A stretch of 32,500 bases of DNA, from the NCBI GenBank assembly GCA_037179515.1, contig JAXCGZ010014007.1:1-32500 (forward strand), read 5' to 3'. The DNA comes from Halocaridina rubra (lineage: Eukaryota > Arthropoda > Malacostraca > Decapoda > Atyidae). Below the pieces are notes generated by a model. That model saw only the letters and a program-made list of their open reading frames with translations, ran no database searches and had not been told where the DNA came from. Both the position numbers and the translations under genes were made by a program. Positions 9,950-22,737 of the stretch are shown in pieces (position 1 is the first letter of the stretch; every line of letters starts with the position of its first letter).

Positions 9950-10770
9950 CTACCCTTGAGCATCATGTCAGATTGACTGACCCAGAGCCATTTCGGCATT
10001 CCTATGGTCTTCCCCACCAGCTGTCCTTACGGCTGAAGGAAGATCTTGACACTTGGGTCCGCCTCGGAATAGCTGAAAAGAGCATTTCGCCTTGGTGTTC
10101 GCCGTTACTGGCAGTGCGCAAGTGAGATGGCAGTCACAGGTTCTACCTTGACTGTCGTAAGCTTAACTCCCGTACCATCTTTGATGGAGAGCCCATTGCT
10201 GACGCCGAGCATATTTTCTCGTTGCTTTCCCAAGCCCGTTACCTGTCCAAGTTGGATTTGGCCAGTGGATTTTGGCAAGTCCCGTTGAGCGAGACTACCA
10301 AGCCTCTTACAGCTTTTTCCACAAGATATGGTCTATACCAGTTCAGGGTCATGCCTTTTGGTATGGTAAATGCCCCTGGCTGCTTCAGCAGACTCATGAG
10401 GATAGTATTACAGGATCTCGACAATTTTTCATGCTTTATAGACGACATCCTGGTGCATTCTCAGGATTGGTCATCGCACCTCGAGACTCTCCGCAGAGTT
10501 CTCACTCGTCTGAACCAGCATGGACTTCATTTAAAGCCTTCCAAATGTGAGATTGGTTTCACACAATTGCAGTATCTCAGCCACGTGGTTGGAGAAGGAG
10601 TTATGTCCCCTTTACATGACAGGGTACAAGCTATTAAGGATATGGAGAAACCTGCCACTGTCGCTCAACTGAGATTATTCCTGGGTAGTGTCGGCTACTA
10701 CCAACGGTTCATTCCACACTTTAATACTATCACTGCCCCTTTGCAGCAAATGACCTCCTCGAAACAAAGT
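9950..10770 (+). other. reverse transcriptase domain of pol
   Basis: Ty3/gypsy-type RT. An N-terminal segment with SPWCSPLLAVRK ends at the TGA at 10123. Motif A contains KLDLASGFWQVPL (catalytic Asp at 10255-10257). YGLYQFRVMPFGMVNAP follows, and then FIDDILVHS with the Asp pair starting at 10441. The conserved YLGHVV is YLSHVV here. The domain copies element RNA to DNA. Confidence 0.92.
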
Positions 10771-11304
10771 AAAACCTCCCCTGTCCAATGGACAGATGAA
10801 GCGGAGAGAGCATTTTTCAAGCTCCGAGAAGCATTGGCGGGTGAGCCAGTATTACAACTGGTAAACCCTGATATTCCATTTATCTTGCAGACCGACGCCT
10901 CAGACGAAGGCCTGGGTGCCGTGCTCTTGCAAGCCCGATCAGACAACTCAGCAGAAGTAGCTCCAGTGCGATATGCAAGCCGCAGGCTTCGCCCTGCAGA
11001 GCGAAATTACTCCACTGTGGAGAAGGAAGCTCTAGCTGCATATTGGGCCATAAAGAAATTTGAAGTCCATCTGTATGGCCAACATTTTACACTGAGAACA
11101 GACCACCGACCTCTCCTATATTTACAGACTGCAGACAAGCTAAATCCTCGTCTGAAAAGGTGGACACTTTACCTGAATCTTTTCAATTTCACTGCCCAAC
11201 ATGTTCATGGCAAGGACAATGACCTTGCTGATCTACTAAGTCGACGGTCGTTACCCTCATATGAGGAAGCTGGTGCTGTTAGCCTAAATTTGACAAGTCG
11301 GTAA
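10771..11304 (+). other. RNase H domain of pol, end of coding region
   Basis: LQTDASDEGLGAVL carries the first catalytic Asp (10894-10896). EKEALA, RTDHRPLLYL and DNDLADLLSR supply the remaining acidic residues. The frame ends at TAA 11302-11304 after about 20 further residues, with no integrase or envelope downstream. It removes the RNA strand during replication. Confidence 0.9.
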
Positions 11305-11938
11305 AGATTACTTCTCTAATGTGTTGTTTATTTTTTGTTTATCTTTTATGTCTTTAATACTGTACTGTACTTGTTTATTTTAGCGTACCAACGTTATTCC
11401 TAATGGAAGACGAAAAAGATGAAGAATAATTTTTTAATCGTAGTTTTATATTTCCCTTTGTGGGACTCTGAAAGCCAGAACATGGCGGAAACGTTTTAGT
11501 TTAGTGTTGAATAGCTGAAACTGTTTTAAATCCAGTCGCCAATGTTAATGACGACGTGGTTCAAATTTTACATTTGCGAATACTGTATTTTTTTTGTATA
11601 TTATATTATTGCCTTCTTGCATGTGAAGCATTCATAAACTTAAATATTGATATTCACTGATATCTAATTGTGATTTAATTTTCTTGAAATTTGAATTTTA
11701 TCACATTTCCTTTATGTTTTGCGTGTCATTTAATGTTTTGTTTACAAGACTTGTTCACTTTTCCTAATAGTATGATATGTTCCGGTGGTGGATCCCATTC
11801 TTATTGTTCATTTGTTCTTTTCCATGAAAAGTATATCTCATCCCTCATAATAACACTGATGTCACCGTAACTTCCTCTATTCTTTTTCGCCTTCTGTAGT
11901 AGAATTTTGCTAAATCAATATTCTCTAGAAAGGGCCTT
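11305..11938 (+). other. 3' untranslated part of the LTR element with purine tract
   Basis: AT-rich sequence between RNase H and the 3' LTR, with no frame of note. AGAAAGGG at 11927-11934 is the best polypurine tract and lies 4 nt before the LTR, the same gap as between the 5' LTR and the PBS. It would prime plus-strand DNA synthesis. Confidence 0.6.
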
Positions 11939-13842
11939 TGTGACAGAGTGTTTTGCTCAAAGTCACCAGAGGCTGTTAGATGCCTTATTAATTAATTTAG
12001 TAACTTGACTGTTATTTTCTAACTAAAAAAATTAATTCCCACTTCTTGACTTTTGCAGATTATGATTATTTGCAATTTATATTTTAGCTTATAGCTAATT
12101 TTAAATATACCTTATTTACTCTTCTTGTACGTGTAGAAGTATAGCCCCGATATAAATGCTGCTCCTATTTTCCGTCTGCTACGAGCCAAGAAATTCTGGA
12201 GATTGTTTACCAGTAACCTAACTTTTCATTATTATTCTCGTTTTATTTTATTTGCTTCCACTTGTTGCACCTAAAAATACTGTCTCTCCCTTGCATCTCT
12301 GCTATAATTGCCTGCCAGGGACCACCACTAAAATAGTCCTTAAATTATATCAGAGCCAGTTACTGCTCTAGAAAATGTATCCTACAGATGAACTCACCAG
12401 GAGGGACAATGAGACGCCCTCCTTTGGCGCTCAAACTTCGAAGAGGCAACATCTCGCCTGAGCAGTCTAAGTTTATTTCAAACTTTATTTACGTGGCATC
12501 TTCACAGGAATTCATCTAGCACAACAAGGTGAGGGATAGTGTATGGTAAAGCTCGTGGGTCAAGCAAATTGGTTTATTTTCGAGAATTAGTTACATTCGT
12601 TACTGGCTAAATCTTACGGATTTTTATTCTCAGATTCCATTCCCATACACACGGAATTTTGTAGATTGCCAAACTGGAATCTCACATGCCAAAGTTAATT
12701 CCTTAACCTGTAAATTACAGCTGATATACATTGCTAAGAAGTTTCTTTTCATTGAATGTGATAAACGAAAATCTCATCCTCTGAAGACTGGTTATGAGCC
12801 CCTAAAAATCTACCTCTTTTCCTAATAAATTCTAATTTCATTTCACCTCTTTCTATCATCGTAAATAAACTGCTTTACGTCAAAAACTCGTCAATAAAGC
12901 TATTTGCTATACAAATTGCAAATAATTAAAAGGTAGTTTTACCCTGTTGACTTTGCAAATATTTCCTGTTAACTACAATTTAATGAATGCATACTGTATT
13001 TATCTTGCTAATTCTTCATATGTTGGGGATAAAGTGTTTTGAGTTATAAGTTGCAAATACCTCAAAAGGTGGTTTTGCACCCTATTTTTTCATTGCAAAC
13101 AGTTCTTGATAACCAAAAGTGAATGAATACTGTATTTATCTCGTAGATTCTTCCTTTATCCTGAATAGATTGTTTTACCATATTAATTGTTAATCAGTAA
13201 TAAGCATTGCAACTTTTGTGGTTACACATAATTTAAGGAATACATACAGTACTGTATTTGTCTTGCTTATTCTTCATTTATTGTGAATATATTGTTTTCC
13301 TTTAAGACCAGTAAAGAATTAATGGTTTTGTATGCTATTATGGTAGCATAAATATTTCTGGTTAGCTGTGAATAACCAATATATTTTCATCCAGTAGAAT
13401 GACATTGGAAACTCATTATATGTGTGCTCATGCTTTCAGTTTCCCATTATAAACAGTGTGTCATTTCTGTTTCTGAAATTGCAGTGTCCTGTATTCTACT
13501 CTGCCTGTGTGACAGAGGTAATCGTCGAGTTGAGGCCAAAGTCTTGGCATACGTCCGTGGTGCCGGGAAACGAAATCGTGTTCACCACCTCCGGGATTCG
13601 AGGCAGCATTTCATAAAATTTAATTTGAGAAATTTAATTCAATTCTTTTAATGTCATTGCATATCCAAAATTAAAAGAAAGTTGAATTCTGAGTTTCATT
13701 TAACCGACTAATGGTAATAGAGATGGGGTGTTCAAGTACAAATATCTGTCCTGTCTGTTTGTGAGCTCTTAACCGAGCTCGGTACTTTAAGTCCCCTTAG
13801 TAAAACAGAATCTTAGCAACACTACCATCCTAACCCCCAACA
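11939..13842 (+). repeat. 3' LTR (1,904 bp)
   Basis: Direct repeat of the 5' LTR, starting TGTGACAG and ending CCAACA, followed by GAATG. It carries the same internal tandem repeats, AATAAA hexamers and small frames (13422-13616) as the 5' copy, at about 98.4% identity by eye. Confidence 0.93.
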
Positions 13843-13847
13843 GAATG
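13843..13847. repeat. target site duplication, right copy (GAATG)
   Basis: Exact repeat of 3652-3656, marking the insertion site of the LTR element. Confidence 0.85.
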
Positions 13848-15590
13848 CAACATCTAATGCCATGCAGAGAACATTTGTATAAGGGCCCCTTCTGCCAATG
13901 ATATGCAAATAATACTAAATGAATTTTCTCAAGTATCAAAAGACATTGTTCTTGTCATTTCAACTCCTAAAATAAAGTACTTTTTTTCAGTATTAAACAA
14001 TCAAATGGTTAAAGTGTGCGAAAATCACAAATATTTGGGAATACCAGTTCCATTTTTCCCTCACACAGAGTATGTCAAAGATTTGTGTGAAAGACTGCAA
14101 CAGAGTCTCAACGTTAAAGCTTCTTGCCAATAGGGTATCTGTTGTTAGTATTAACATATGCCGAACTTTCTATCTCGCATATGTCAGGTCATTAGTCGAC
14201 TATCACACCCTGCAGCTTTGTACTATGACTACCTCTATCTTAATACCCCTAGATAAAAAATTCAAAACAATGCTATGAGGATTATTCTTGGCTGCCCTAT
14301 GAGCACCAGAATTATTAATATGCAACTTGAATAAAACCTCCCACCTTTGATAGAACATATCAAACACTCAGTGGTGGTATTTGGTGTTAAATTAGCGAAA
14401 TCATCTCAGCCTCAACCATGCAATGCTGGTCATTTGCAAGGTCCGCAGTCAGCGTCAGCACTCATTAAATCACTCATAAAAGGTAACATACAGTATGAAA
14501 GACAAATTCACCCCATGATATTTAAGATTATAACCAATGAGACAAAAAAGAACATAACGTAACACTATTTACTGAGAGTGCTCCTGCACGATAAATTAAT
14601 CCTTGCAAGATTAATCTTTCCAAGATTATCATGTGGTCCGAATGTCACCCCAATTATTAAAAAACATCAATGGTTTGATGAAATTGAAGCCTTTATTGGG
14701 ACTAGTTTCCCAAATAGCAATGGAACTCTCTGCATATATACAGATGGGTCTCACATAAACAGTACAGGAGGGTCTGGGTGCAGCATTATAGTTTATGAAA
14801 ATTTTGAAGGGCAGCAAATATTTGACAAAGCACTGAGTATGCCAAAGTGATCATCAATCACCGAGTGTAAAATTGTTGGACTAAAACTTGCTGTTGAACA
14901 TGTTTTCAGTGCTAGGAAATATGCTATCATATTCTGTGACTCACAGAGTGCGCTTCTGCCATTGAAATCATTGAAAAGCTCCTACAAAACTCACATGACT
15001 GAAATTCAAGAGGTTCTTTTTAGCTGCGCTAAATTTAAACTCCAAGTTAAGTTCTCATGGGTACCCTCCCATGTTGGGATAATAGGTAATGAAAAGGCTG
15101 ACAGGCTGGTAAAAATGGCAACTGAGAGTTCAGTATCTGAATCTATAACCACACTGTCTCAATTCAAAACAATGTTGTATAATGAGATTATGGAAGAGCA
15201 AGAACTTTTTACACTCACACAATATGTAAGCAGCTGCTCGATCCAACAGTACGAAAACTTCAGAAGGCTGGAACACAAATACGGCATGTGTTAAATGCTT
15301 ACAGGTGACTGTGATAGAGTTGCTGCCCGCATAAGACTTGGTTATAGAAATATATGGGAGGTGAATTGCGAGGAAACTGGTAGAGAGCACCCAGAACACT
15401 CAAAATGACATTTATGTGAGTGTGAAGAGAGCAACAATTTAATACACTACATTACAGAGCGCACAGAGCTTAAGTACTTCAAACCTCTTGGTCTGAGCTA
15501 CTTTGAACTTTGTGTTCAATTTTGCGACCCAGAGAACTTATATCCTATACTTCTTGTATACCCAAAATTGAAAATGTAATTCTTTTTCCC
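13843..15590 (+). pseudogene. LINE B ORF2 C-terminal part (RT end, RNase H, zinc segment)
   Basis: The RT tail includes NHKYLGIPVPFFPH near 14030 and LAYVRSLVDY near 14175, in different frames. The RNase H has its catalytic residues in YTDGSHIN (Asp 14743-14745), TECKIVGL (Glu), CDSQSALL (Asp) and GNEKADRL (Asp), and the WVPSHVGI motif. A single TGA at 14848-14850 breaks the RNase H. Stops also occur at about 15294 and 15405. The C-terminal segment RIRLGYRNIWEV and HLCECEESNNLIHY resembles the zinc-type tail in LINE E, but the last Cys is Arg in this copy. Not functional. Confidence 0.75.
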
Positions 15591-16090
15591 TATCTAAGTA
15601 TATTTAAATGACCTTTTCTAGCTGGGGGAAAAAAGAAAGGAAGGAGCAAGAACTTTCTACACTCACACAATATGTAAGCAGCTGTTCGATCCAACATTAC
15701 GAATACTTCAGAAGGCTGGAACACAAATACAGCATGTGTAAAATGCTTACAGGTGACTGTGATAGAGTTGCTGCCCGCATAAAACTTGGTTATAGAAATA
15801 TATGGGAGGTGATTTGCGAGGAAACCTGTAGAGAGCACCCAGAACACTCAAAATGACATTTATGTGAGTGTGAAGGGGGCAACAATATAGTACACTACAT
15901 TACAGAGTGCACAAAGCTTAAGGACTTCAGACCTCTTGGTCTGAGCTACTTTGAGCATTGTGTGCACTTTCGCGACCCAGAGAACTTATATCCTATACTT
16001 ATTGTATACCCAAAATTGAAAATGTAATTCTTTTTGCCTATCTAAGCATATTTAAATGACCTTTTCTAATTGCGGAAAAAAAGAAAGGAA
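15196..16090 (+). repeat. 448-bp tandem duplication of the LINE B tail
   Basis: Unit 1 is 15196-15643 and unit 2 starts at 15644, both opening GAGCAAGAACTTT and both ending in an A-rich AAAGAAAGGAA tail. Unit 2 covers codons from the segment after RNase H to the 3' UTR. The units differ at a few percent of positions. In unit 2 the Cys-His segment is CECEGGNNIVHYITEC, with the last Cys kept. Confidence 0.9.
15644..16027 (+). pseudogene. second copy of the LINE B C-terminus
   Basis: Repeats the 3' end of LINE B ORF2 from TLTQYVSSCSIQ to YPKLKM-stop. Codons up to 15856 are open, a TGA follows, and then the Cys-His segment continues. It could be a 5'-truncated LINE insertion next to the first copy or an unequal-exchange duplicate; the abrupt start inside coding sequence and the A-rich end fit both. 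Confidence 0.65.
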
Positions 16091-16125
16091 AGATAAAAAA
16101 ATGGGGGAAAGGTGGAGGGAATTCC

Positions 16126-16934
<809 letters not shown>

Positions 16935-17230
16935 GGATTAAGCTGACGTAATTCTCTCTCATGTACATAATTTGAAGGGTAGAGAGGGGAAAGGGCTTTC
17001 ATTCTTTCCTTTTCTTTTCCTTCCAAATTTCTCTTCCATTAGATGGTGCTGTGTTTATGTGTGTATGTATGTATGTGTGGGTGCATATGTGTACGTATAT
17101 GCAATTGATTACATGCACTTTCCTTTGTTGTTTTACCCTCAGATGAGAAAGATGTGTATGAGTATGCATGTATGCATCTTTATCGGTGGAAAGGACTAAT
17201 AACTCATTTTACTGAAATGAGTACCACAAA

Positions 17231-17232
<2 letters not shown>
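16935..17232. other. unassigned spacer
   Basis: No supported gene. 17055-17100 is a short imperfect TGTATG repeat. Confidence 0.55.
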
Positions 17233-17326
<94 letters not shown>

Positions 17327-17338
17327 CTCTCCTCTCTC

Positions 17339-17384
<46 letters not shown>

Positions 17385-17400
17385 TCTCTCTCTTCTCTCT
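17233..17400. repeat. (CT)n microsatellite
   Basis: CT run of about 168 bp with several CTCC and CTTCT interruptions toward its right half. Confidence 0.97.
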
Positions 17401-19911
17401 TGGATGAATGTTACCTTGTAGTAGTTCGATCATAATTTTGATATTAAGCAGCTTGATTTTGGTGTCATAACAAAGCCAGGCAACTATAGGTTTTCCAGGT
17501 GTTAATTCTATAGTTTCCTCATGTCAAATCAGGATTAGTCACATGCTGACATAGTAAAATTAGAGTCTGCCCCATTATTGGATCTGAATATTCTCTTTGT
17601 GTTCGAATGACTTCCATCCATGTATGAAGGACGATTGATAGATCGAATCCAACAGCAGTGATCAGCACTTTTCAGAGCCTTTTTGCATAATTTTGTAAAC
17701 TTCAAGTAGGCTGGCCTGACCGAGTCGTGACTGTTGTATCATCCATGGTCGAGGAAAGGTGTCAAAAATATGTAACTCGTGTTTATCTTGCTGACTTGAT
17801 TTTCAACAGAAGTTTCATCACTAATAAAAACATGGATCTGAGTTATAGGACAACTATATTATTATATGTATCTCCTCTATCTCTTATATAGTAAACTTTC
17901 ATTTAAAAGAAAAAGTTATCATTCTAAATCTGCCATTGGACATTATGTTCTCATCCTTTTAATTTATGTGAGTTGTAAACATTCCCAGCAACTCTTATAT
18001 ATATCATTATTTCTGTTGTGTTTATCCCCTAGCTACATTAATTTGTATTTTTCCTTAACTTCTTGGCCTTACTGTTAGCAGATTCATCTACTTGTAACAA
18101 TTTAAGCATCGTGCTACGGCTGCACATAGTAATCAATCGTCTCCCTAATATTAGGCTCATTGCTACATAAGAACTCAAACTTAAGTTAAACCTCTTGAAT
18201 TACAGAGAATGATTGTCAAATGTCAATTAAACCTCTCAGTTCCAGAGAAGCTTCATTGCCATGTTGCTACTTGTACATCTCACTTGACGAAACCTAATCG
18301 TAATGTAGTAACTGAAGCTTGTACTATATGAAGACCCATGACCTTATGGCTATTAAAATCTCAAGGGTAACCTAAACAAGGCAGTGGTAAGAAGAGTAAT
18401 CGAGGTGTATTATTTTTTATAAATGTGAGCTTTGACTCAGCCATTTTCCATGTAAGTGGGATTGCGGCCTTTATGTATGCTGTTGTTCTTGCATATGGAA
18501 TTAATCTATACCATGCTAACATTTTGTTTAATTTTTAATCCTATGGTACAATTTAGTCCAGGGGAAAATGTTTTCTTCAGCATCTATATCCCCTTCAAAA
18601 CATTTTTTTACCTCCTATTTGCTTGTTTTATCATTGCCAGAAGTTCTTAGAACATGCGTAAAAGCTCTATTTGCTTGTTTTATCATTGCCAGAAGTTCTT
18701 AGAACATGCGTAATAACTCTTTTCCAAAAGAACCTTCGCTTTGTGACTTTGAACTTTCCTCCAGCAGTATTTTTCCATGGTAACAAGGTATAATTTTAAA
18801 ACCTCTTGTATCGTCTCTAATTTATTCTCTAGTCCCTTGGATTACTTGGCACTGATTCTGACCTCATAATAAGTAGCCTTGCTTAATCTACGTATGAAGT
18901 GACTCCATCACATATGTTGCTATTGATCTGGCATAAGCAAATCTCAGAGAAATCAGATGCCTTTCCACTAATTTCTATATAAAAACATTAAGATTCGCTA
19001 CACTGTCTTGCAATTTTCGTTCACGTCATGGTACGAGGAGCTTGCCCTGGAAAATTGAACATCCAATGGTATTGCAATGGCTATACAGTACTATCAAAGA
19101 GTTAATATTCTTTTGGTTCTTTGAATTACAAACTACATCAAGGTTACATATGGGAGGAAAATTTTCAATAGTATTCTTAAATTGTTTGAGTTCCTTGACC
19201 TTGTTTTACAAATGTTCTTGGCCACGTGGCAACTCAAACCCCTCGCTGTAGTTTCCATGGCAATACGGTATCCTCAGACCGACTGTCTAGTCTTTAATTT
19301 GTCTTCCAGTGCCATGGATTACATGCATTATGTTTTCCATCCAATGAAAATGGCACCTTTGGCCGTATCTTGCTTTCAGCGGCACCGTAAAGTGACACGC
19401 TTTATTACTCTAGCTGGATTTTCTCATGGTATGGGACGGCTCTCGGAACTGTGCACACGTGGCTGGCTTCCTCTCTGTGTACTTGTGTATATATAATATA
19501 TTGTACACATAAGTTTGTATTATATCTAAATAACTTAATTACAGTACCCTATAAACGTCATGTGCTTTTCAAATACCATGTGCATTTGTTGTGCCTATTT
19601 GTAAAAAAAAATTTTCAATATGTTTTAACGCTTTTGTATATATTATCATGTGTGCATATTGCCTCTGAGTGTAAGCATTTTTATTACAGTAACCTTTATT
19701 ATTTGGCTTTCCACATTTCTTTTTACATTAAGCTTTGTCTTTATTTGCATAAAAATTTATATAATGCAGTTAAGGCATTATCAAAAGTGTGTATTACATT
19801 ATGCTCTTGACTTGTATCTGTTATGCATGCACATTTCATAAAGTAATTTTGTAGCATATTTTACACTCTGTAGTCAGATTCACTAGGCTTTGCATTCTTA
19901 GGGTTTATTAT

Positions 19912-19914
<3 letters not shown>
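17401..19914. other. AT-rich region without a recognised gene
   Basis: The longest stretch without a recognised element. Small open frames (for example 17866-18078, 19182-19496, 19451-19810) have no domain, no coherent composition and no support from neighbouring signals. It holds a 52-bp direct duplication (18615-18713) and two loosely similar segments (about 18765-18850 and 19245-19325, both containing TTTCCATGG...GGTAT and ending TGGATTAC) that may be remnants of an old repeat. Confidence 0.5.
18615..18713 (+). repeat. tandem direct duplication, 52-bp period
   Basis: 47 identical bases starting CTATTTGCTTGTTTTATC and ending ATGCGTAA occur at 18615-18661 and 18667-18713, separated by 5 bp. 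Perfect identity suggests a recent event. Confidence 0.9.

Positions 19915-19999
<85 letters not shown>
19915..19999. repeat. (CT)n microsatellite
   Basis: CT run with one CTCC interruption, joined through TTTCTGCT to the following AT array. Confidence 0.97.
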
Positions 20000-20003
<4 letters not shown>

Positions 20004-20006
20004 GCT

Positions 20007-20924
<918 letters not shown>

Positions 20925-20938
20925 GAATGAGAGAGAGA
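20925..20938. repeat. target site duplication of LINE E, copy at its 3' end
   Basis: GAATGAGAGAGAGA, identical to 22230-22243 on the other side of LINE E. Confidence 0.7.
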
Positions 20939-20966
20939 TTATTTTTATTTTATTTTATTTTATTAA

Positions 20967-20972
20967 TTTATT
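20967..20972 (-). terminator. LINE E polyadenylation signal
   Basis: AATAAA on the minus strand, about 28 bases before the end of the AAAAT-rich tail. Confidence 0.6.
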
Positions 20973-21218
20973 GCGCCAAGGCGTCAGACATTACATGAGT
21001 TCATACAAATAATGCTTCAAATGGATATAAAACCAAGAATTGAACATGGTTTACAGGGAGGTGTACATATTGATAAAACATTGCTGCATACTAACACACA
21101 ACTCACAGAATGGCAGCACAGAGTACATTATATGCAAAAGTAAAGCTCAGAGAAACGCAGAATGCACAAACAGAATTATATAGCAACATACAGAAAATAT
21201 ATGTATAATTCAATATAA

Positions 21219-22229
21219 TTAATGGCCACCAAAGTGAGGAAAACGAGCAAGAATAACATCAAGGTTGTCATCATTAAGTAAAAATGAACAGATCTGTATT
21301 AAGTTCTGACCTCGTGGTAAAACATCTCTCACTGCGGGGCACTGAAGACAATAGTGGTCAAGAGTGTTAGCATTAGTTCGGTCGCATAATGTACAGGAGG
21401 TGTACTGTGGCATATCTAGAGTCTGGGAGACCTGCCATAAAGGCCGATACCCCATTCTGAGCCGAGCACTAACTACATTGTTTTTCCGCACCATTAACCC
21501 GCGTCTGCGATACTTGTAGCGACTGTGAAGGAAGTGATCATGGTGCTGTATGGACACACTGTTGGCCCTCTCCGTGTCCCTGCGCTGGACCGTCATGGCA
21601 AACCCAGCTGAGTAGATGATGTTACGTAGGCATCGGAGGGAGGGCTCAGCGTCCACAGCATGCCCATCCAGCATACAGGCCGCCTTGGCAAGACGATCCG
21701 CTGTGTCGTTGCCAGTCAGCCCAATGTGGGATGGAGTCCACACAAATGACACAACAAGAGAAGCATCCCGAGCGGCTGCGAGGCGACATAGTATATCTCC
21801 CACAGCACGGCCACAGATAGGTCTTGGCGAGGATAGGGCTTGTAGGGCCGATTGGGAGTCACAAATTATTACCCCATTCACTCGTCGTCGAACAAGGAGA
21901 GTCACGGCATCCAAGATGGCATTCAGTTCACAGTAGGTGGAGCTCGACGAGGTGGGTAGTCTACGGCCAATCCATGAATCAGCCGGCACAGGCGGCTCCA
22001 TGGTGGGGGAAAACACAGCACATGCCGCCCTCCCATCTGCTTGCACAGAACCATCAACATAGACGTGGTGTGCTGCAGGGACAGACGTGGATACATCAGC
22101 GATAGTCTCCAGAGCTAACTGTCTCTGCAAGGGGGGATAGACATCCTTCGAGGTCGGTGTATATGTGACAGCGGGGAGGGGGACACGCCAGGGTGGTAAA
22201 TCTGGGACAGCCGCCTGCACTGGCAGGTC
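21219..22229 (-). CDS. LINE E ORF2 C-terminal fragment with RNase H domain
   Basis: Open on the minus strand for about 336 codons from the truncation point to TAA, with no stop or shift. No start codon belongs to it; the first in-frame alternative start is GTG at 22220. Counting from that codon, the RNase H catalytic residues are Asp56 (YVDGS), Glu98 (TYCELNAIL), Asp121 (CDSQSAL) and Asp175 (GNDTADRLAK), with WTPSHIG before the last. After it come RLRMGYRPLWQV and a Cys-Cys-His-Cys segment, CTLCDRTNANTLDHYCLQC, then the end FPHFGGH. The order matches LINE B. The upstream RT and endonuclease are absent, so it is a fragment with no expected expression of its own. Confidence 0.8.
   Translation of the reverse strand, partial: DLPVQAAVPDLPPWRVPLPAVTYTPTSKDVYPPLQRQLALETIADVSTSVPAAHHVYVDGSVQADGRAACAVFSPTMEPPVPADSWIGRRLPTSSSSTYCELNAILDAVTLLVRRRVNGVIICDSQSALQALSSPRPICGRAVGDILCRLAAARDASLVVSFVWTPSHIGLTGNDTADRLAKAACMLDGHAVDAEPSLRCLRNIIYSAGFAMTVQRRDTERANSVSIQHHDHFLHSRYKYRRRGLMVRKNNVVSARLRMGYRPLWQVSQTLDMPQYTSCTLCDRTNANTLDHYCLQCPAVRDVLPRGQNLIQICSFLLNDDNLDVILARFPHFGGH

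Positions 22230-22737
<508 letters not shown>

Larger units (their letters stand above)
7586..11304 (+). pseudogene. pol: pol polyprotein, PR-IN-RT-RH order, interrupted
   Basis: Region coding for protease, integrase, reverse transcriptase and RNase H. In this copy the reading is broken by TGA at 8012-8014, TGA at 8546-8548 (inside the integrase zinc-binding module), a frameshift between about 8962 and 8974 (8 nt where 6 are expected before KHIRT), and TGA at 10123-10125 (just before RT motif 1, where related proteins have a basic residue). Between 8974 and 10125 one uninterrupted frame contains the integrase glutamate, the GPY-like module and the start of RT, so the unusual order is not an assembly or frame artefact. 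No chromodomain or envelope follows. All catalytic residues I looked for remain, so the damage is recent. Confidence 0.88.
3657..13842 (+). mobile_element. Gmr1-like Ty3/gypsy LTR retrotransposon
   Basis: Structurally complete element of 10,186 bp: 5' LTR, tRNA-Lys-type PBS, leader with tandem repeats, short gag, pol in the order PR-IN-RT-RH, purine tract and 3' LTR, flanked by the 5-bp direct repeat GAATG. RT and RNase H motifs are clearly Ty3/gypsy type, but the integrase, with its HHCC, DDE and GPY-like modules, lies upstream of RT. In known families this combination is the Gmr1-like group first described from Atlantic cod and later seen in marine invertebrates; Ty1/copia also has IN first, but its RT is different. 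No envelope-like frame follows RNase H. The coding region carries stops and one frameshift, so this copy is probably non-autonomous. Confidence 0.9.
13843..16090 (+). mobile_element. LINE B: 3' half of an RNase H-containing LINE
   Basis: Begins inside the RT, just C-terminal of where the YADD box would be, and runs through an RNase H domain to the C-terminal cysteine-histidine segment and 3' UTR, whose last 448 bp are duplicated in tandem. An RNase H after RT is a feature of I, R1 and related LINE clades (and Jockey-group relatives). The upstream part is not on the other side of the LTR element, where LINE A ends, so LINE B was probably truncated before the LTR element arrived. Confidence 0.75.
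20939..22229 (-). mobile_element. LINE E: 5'-truncated RNase H-containing LINE insertion
   Basis: A minus-strand LINE 3' end: ORF2 C-terminus (22229-21219), a 3' UTR, an AATAAA signal (plus-strand 20967-20972) and an (AAAAT)n-type tail ending at 20939. The same 14 bases flank both ends, as expected for target-primed insertion with 5' truncation. The target was the edge of a GA repeat. The two flanking copies show the length of the duplication, though GA repeat slippage could add or remove units. Confidence 0.8.

Noticed and set aside
3640..13890. Reading across the LTR-element insertion gives V-N-D-E, suggesting the element cut LINE B at its YADD box.
   Set aside because: LINE A is recognisable up to about 3640, leaving only a dozen bases for LINE B on the left. 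The match is too short to distinguish from chance.
19182..19810. Plus-strand frames of about 104 and 119 residues as possible genes.
   Set aside because: Composition is that of AT-rich noncoding DNA, with no domain and no splice or promoter context that I can support.
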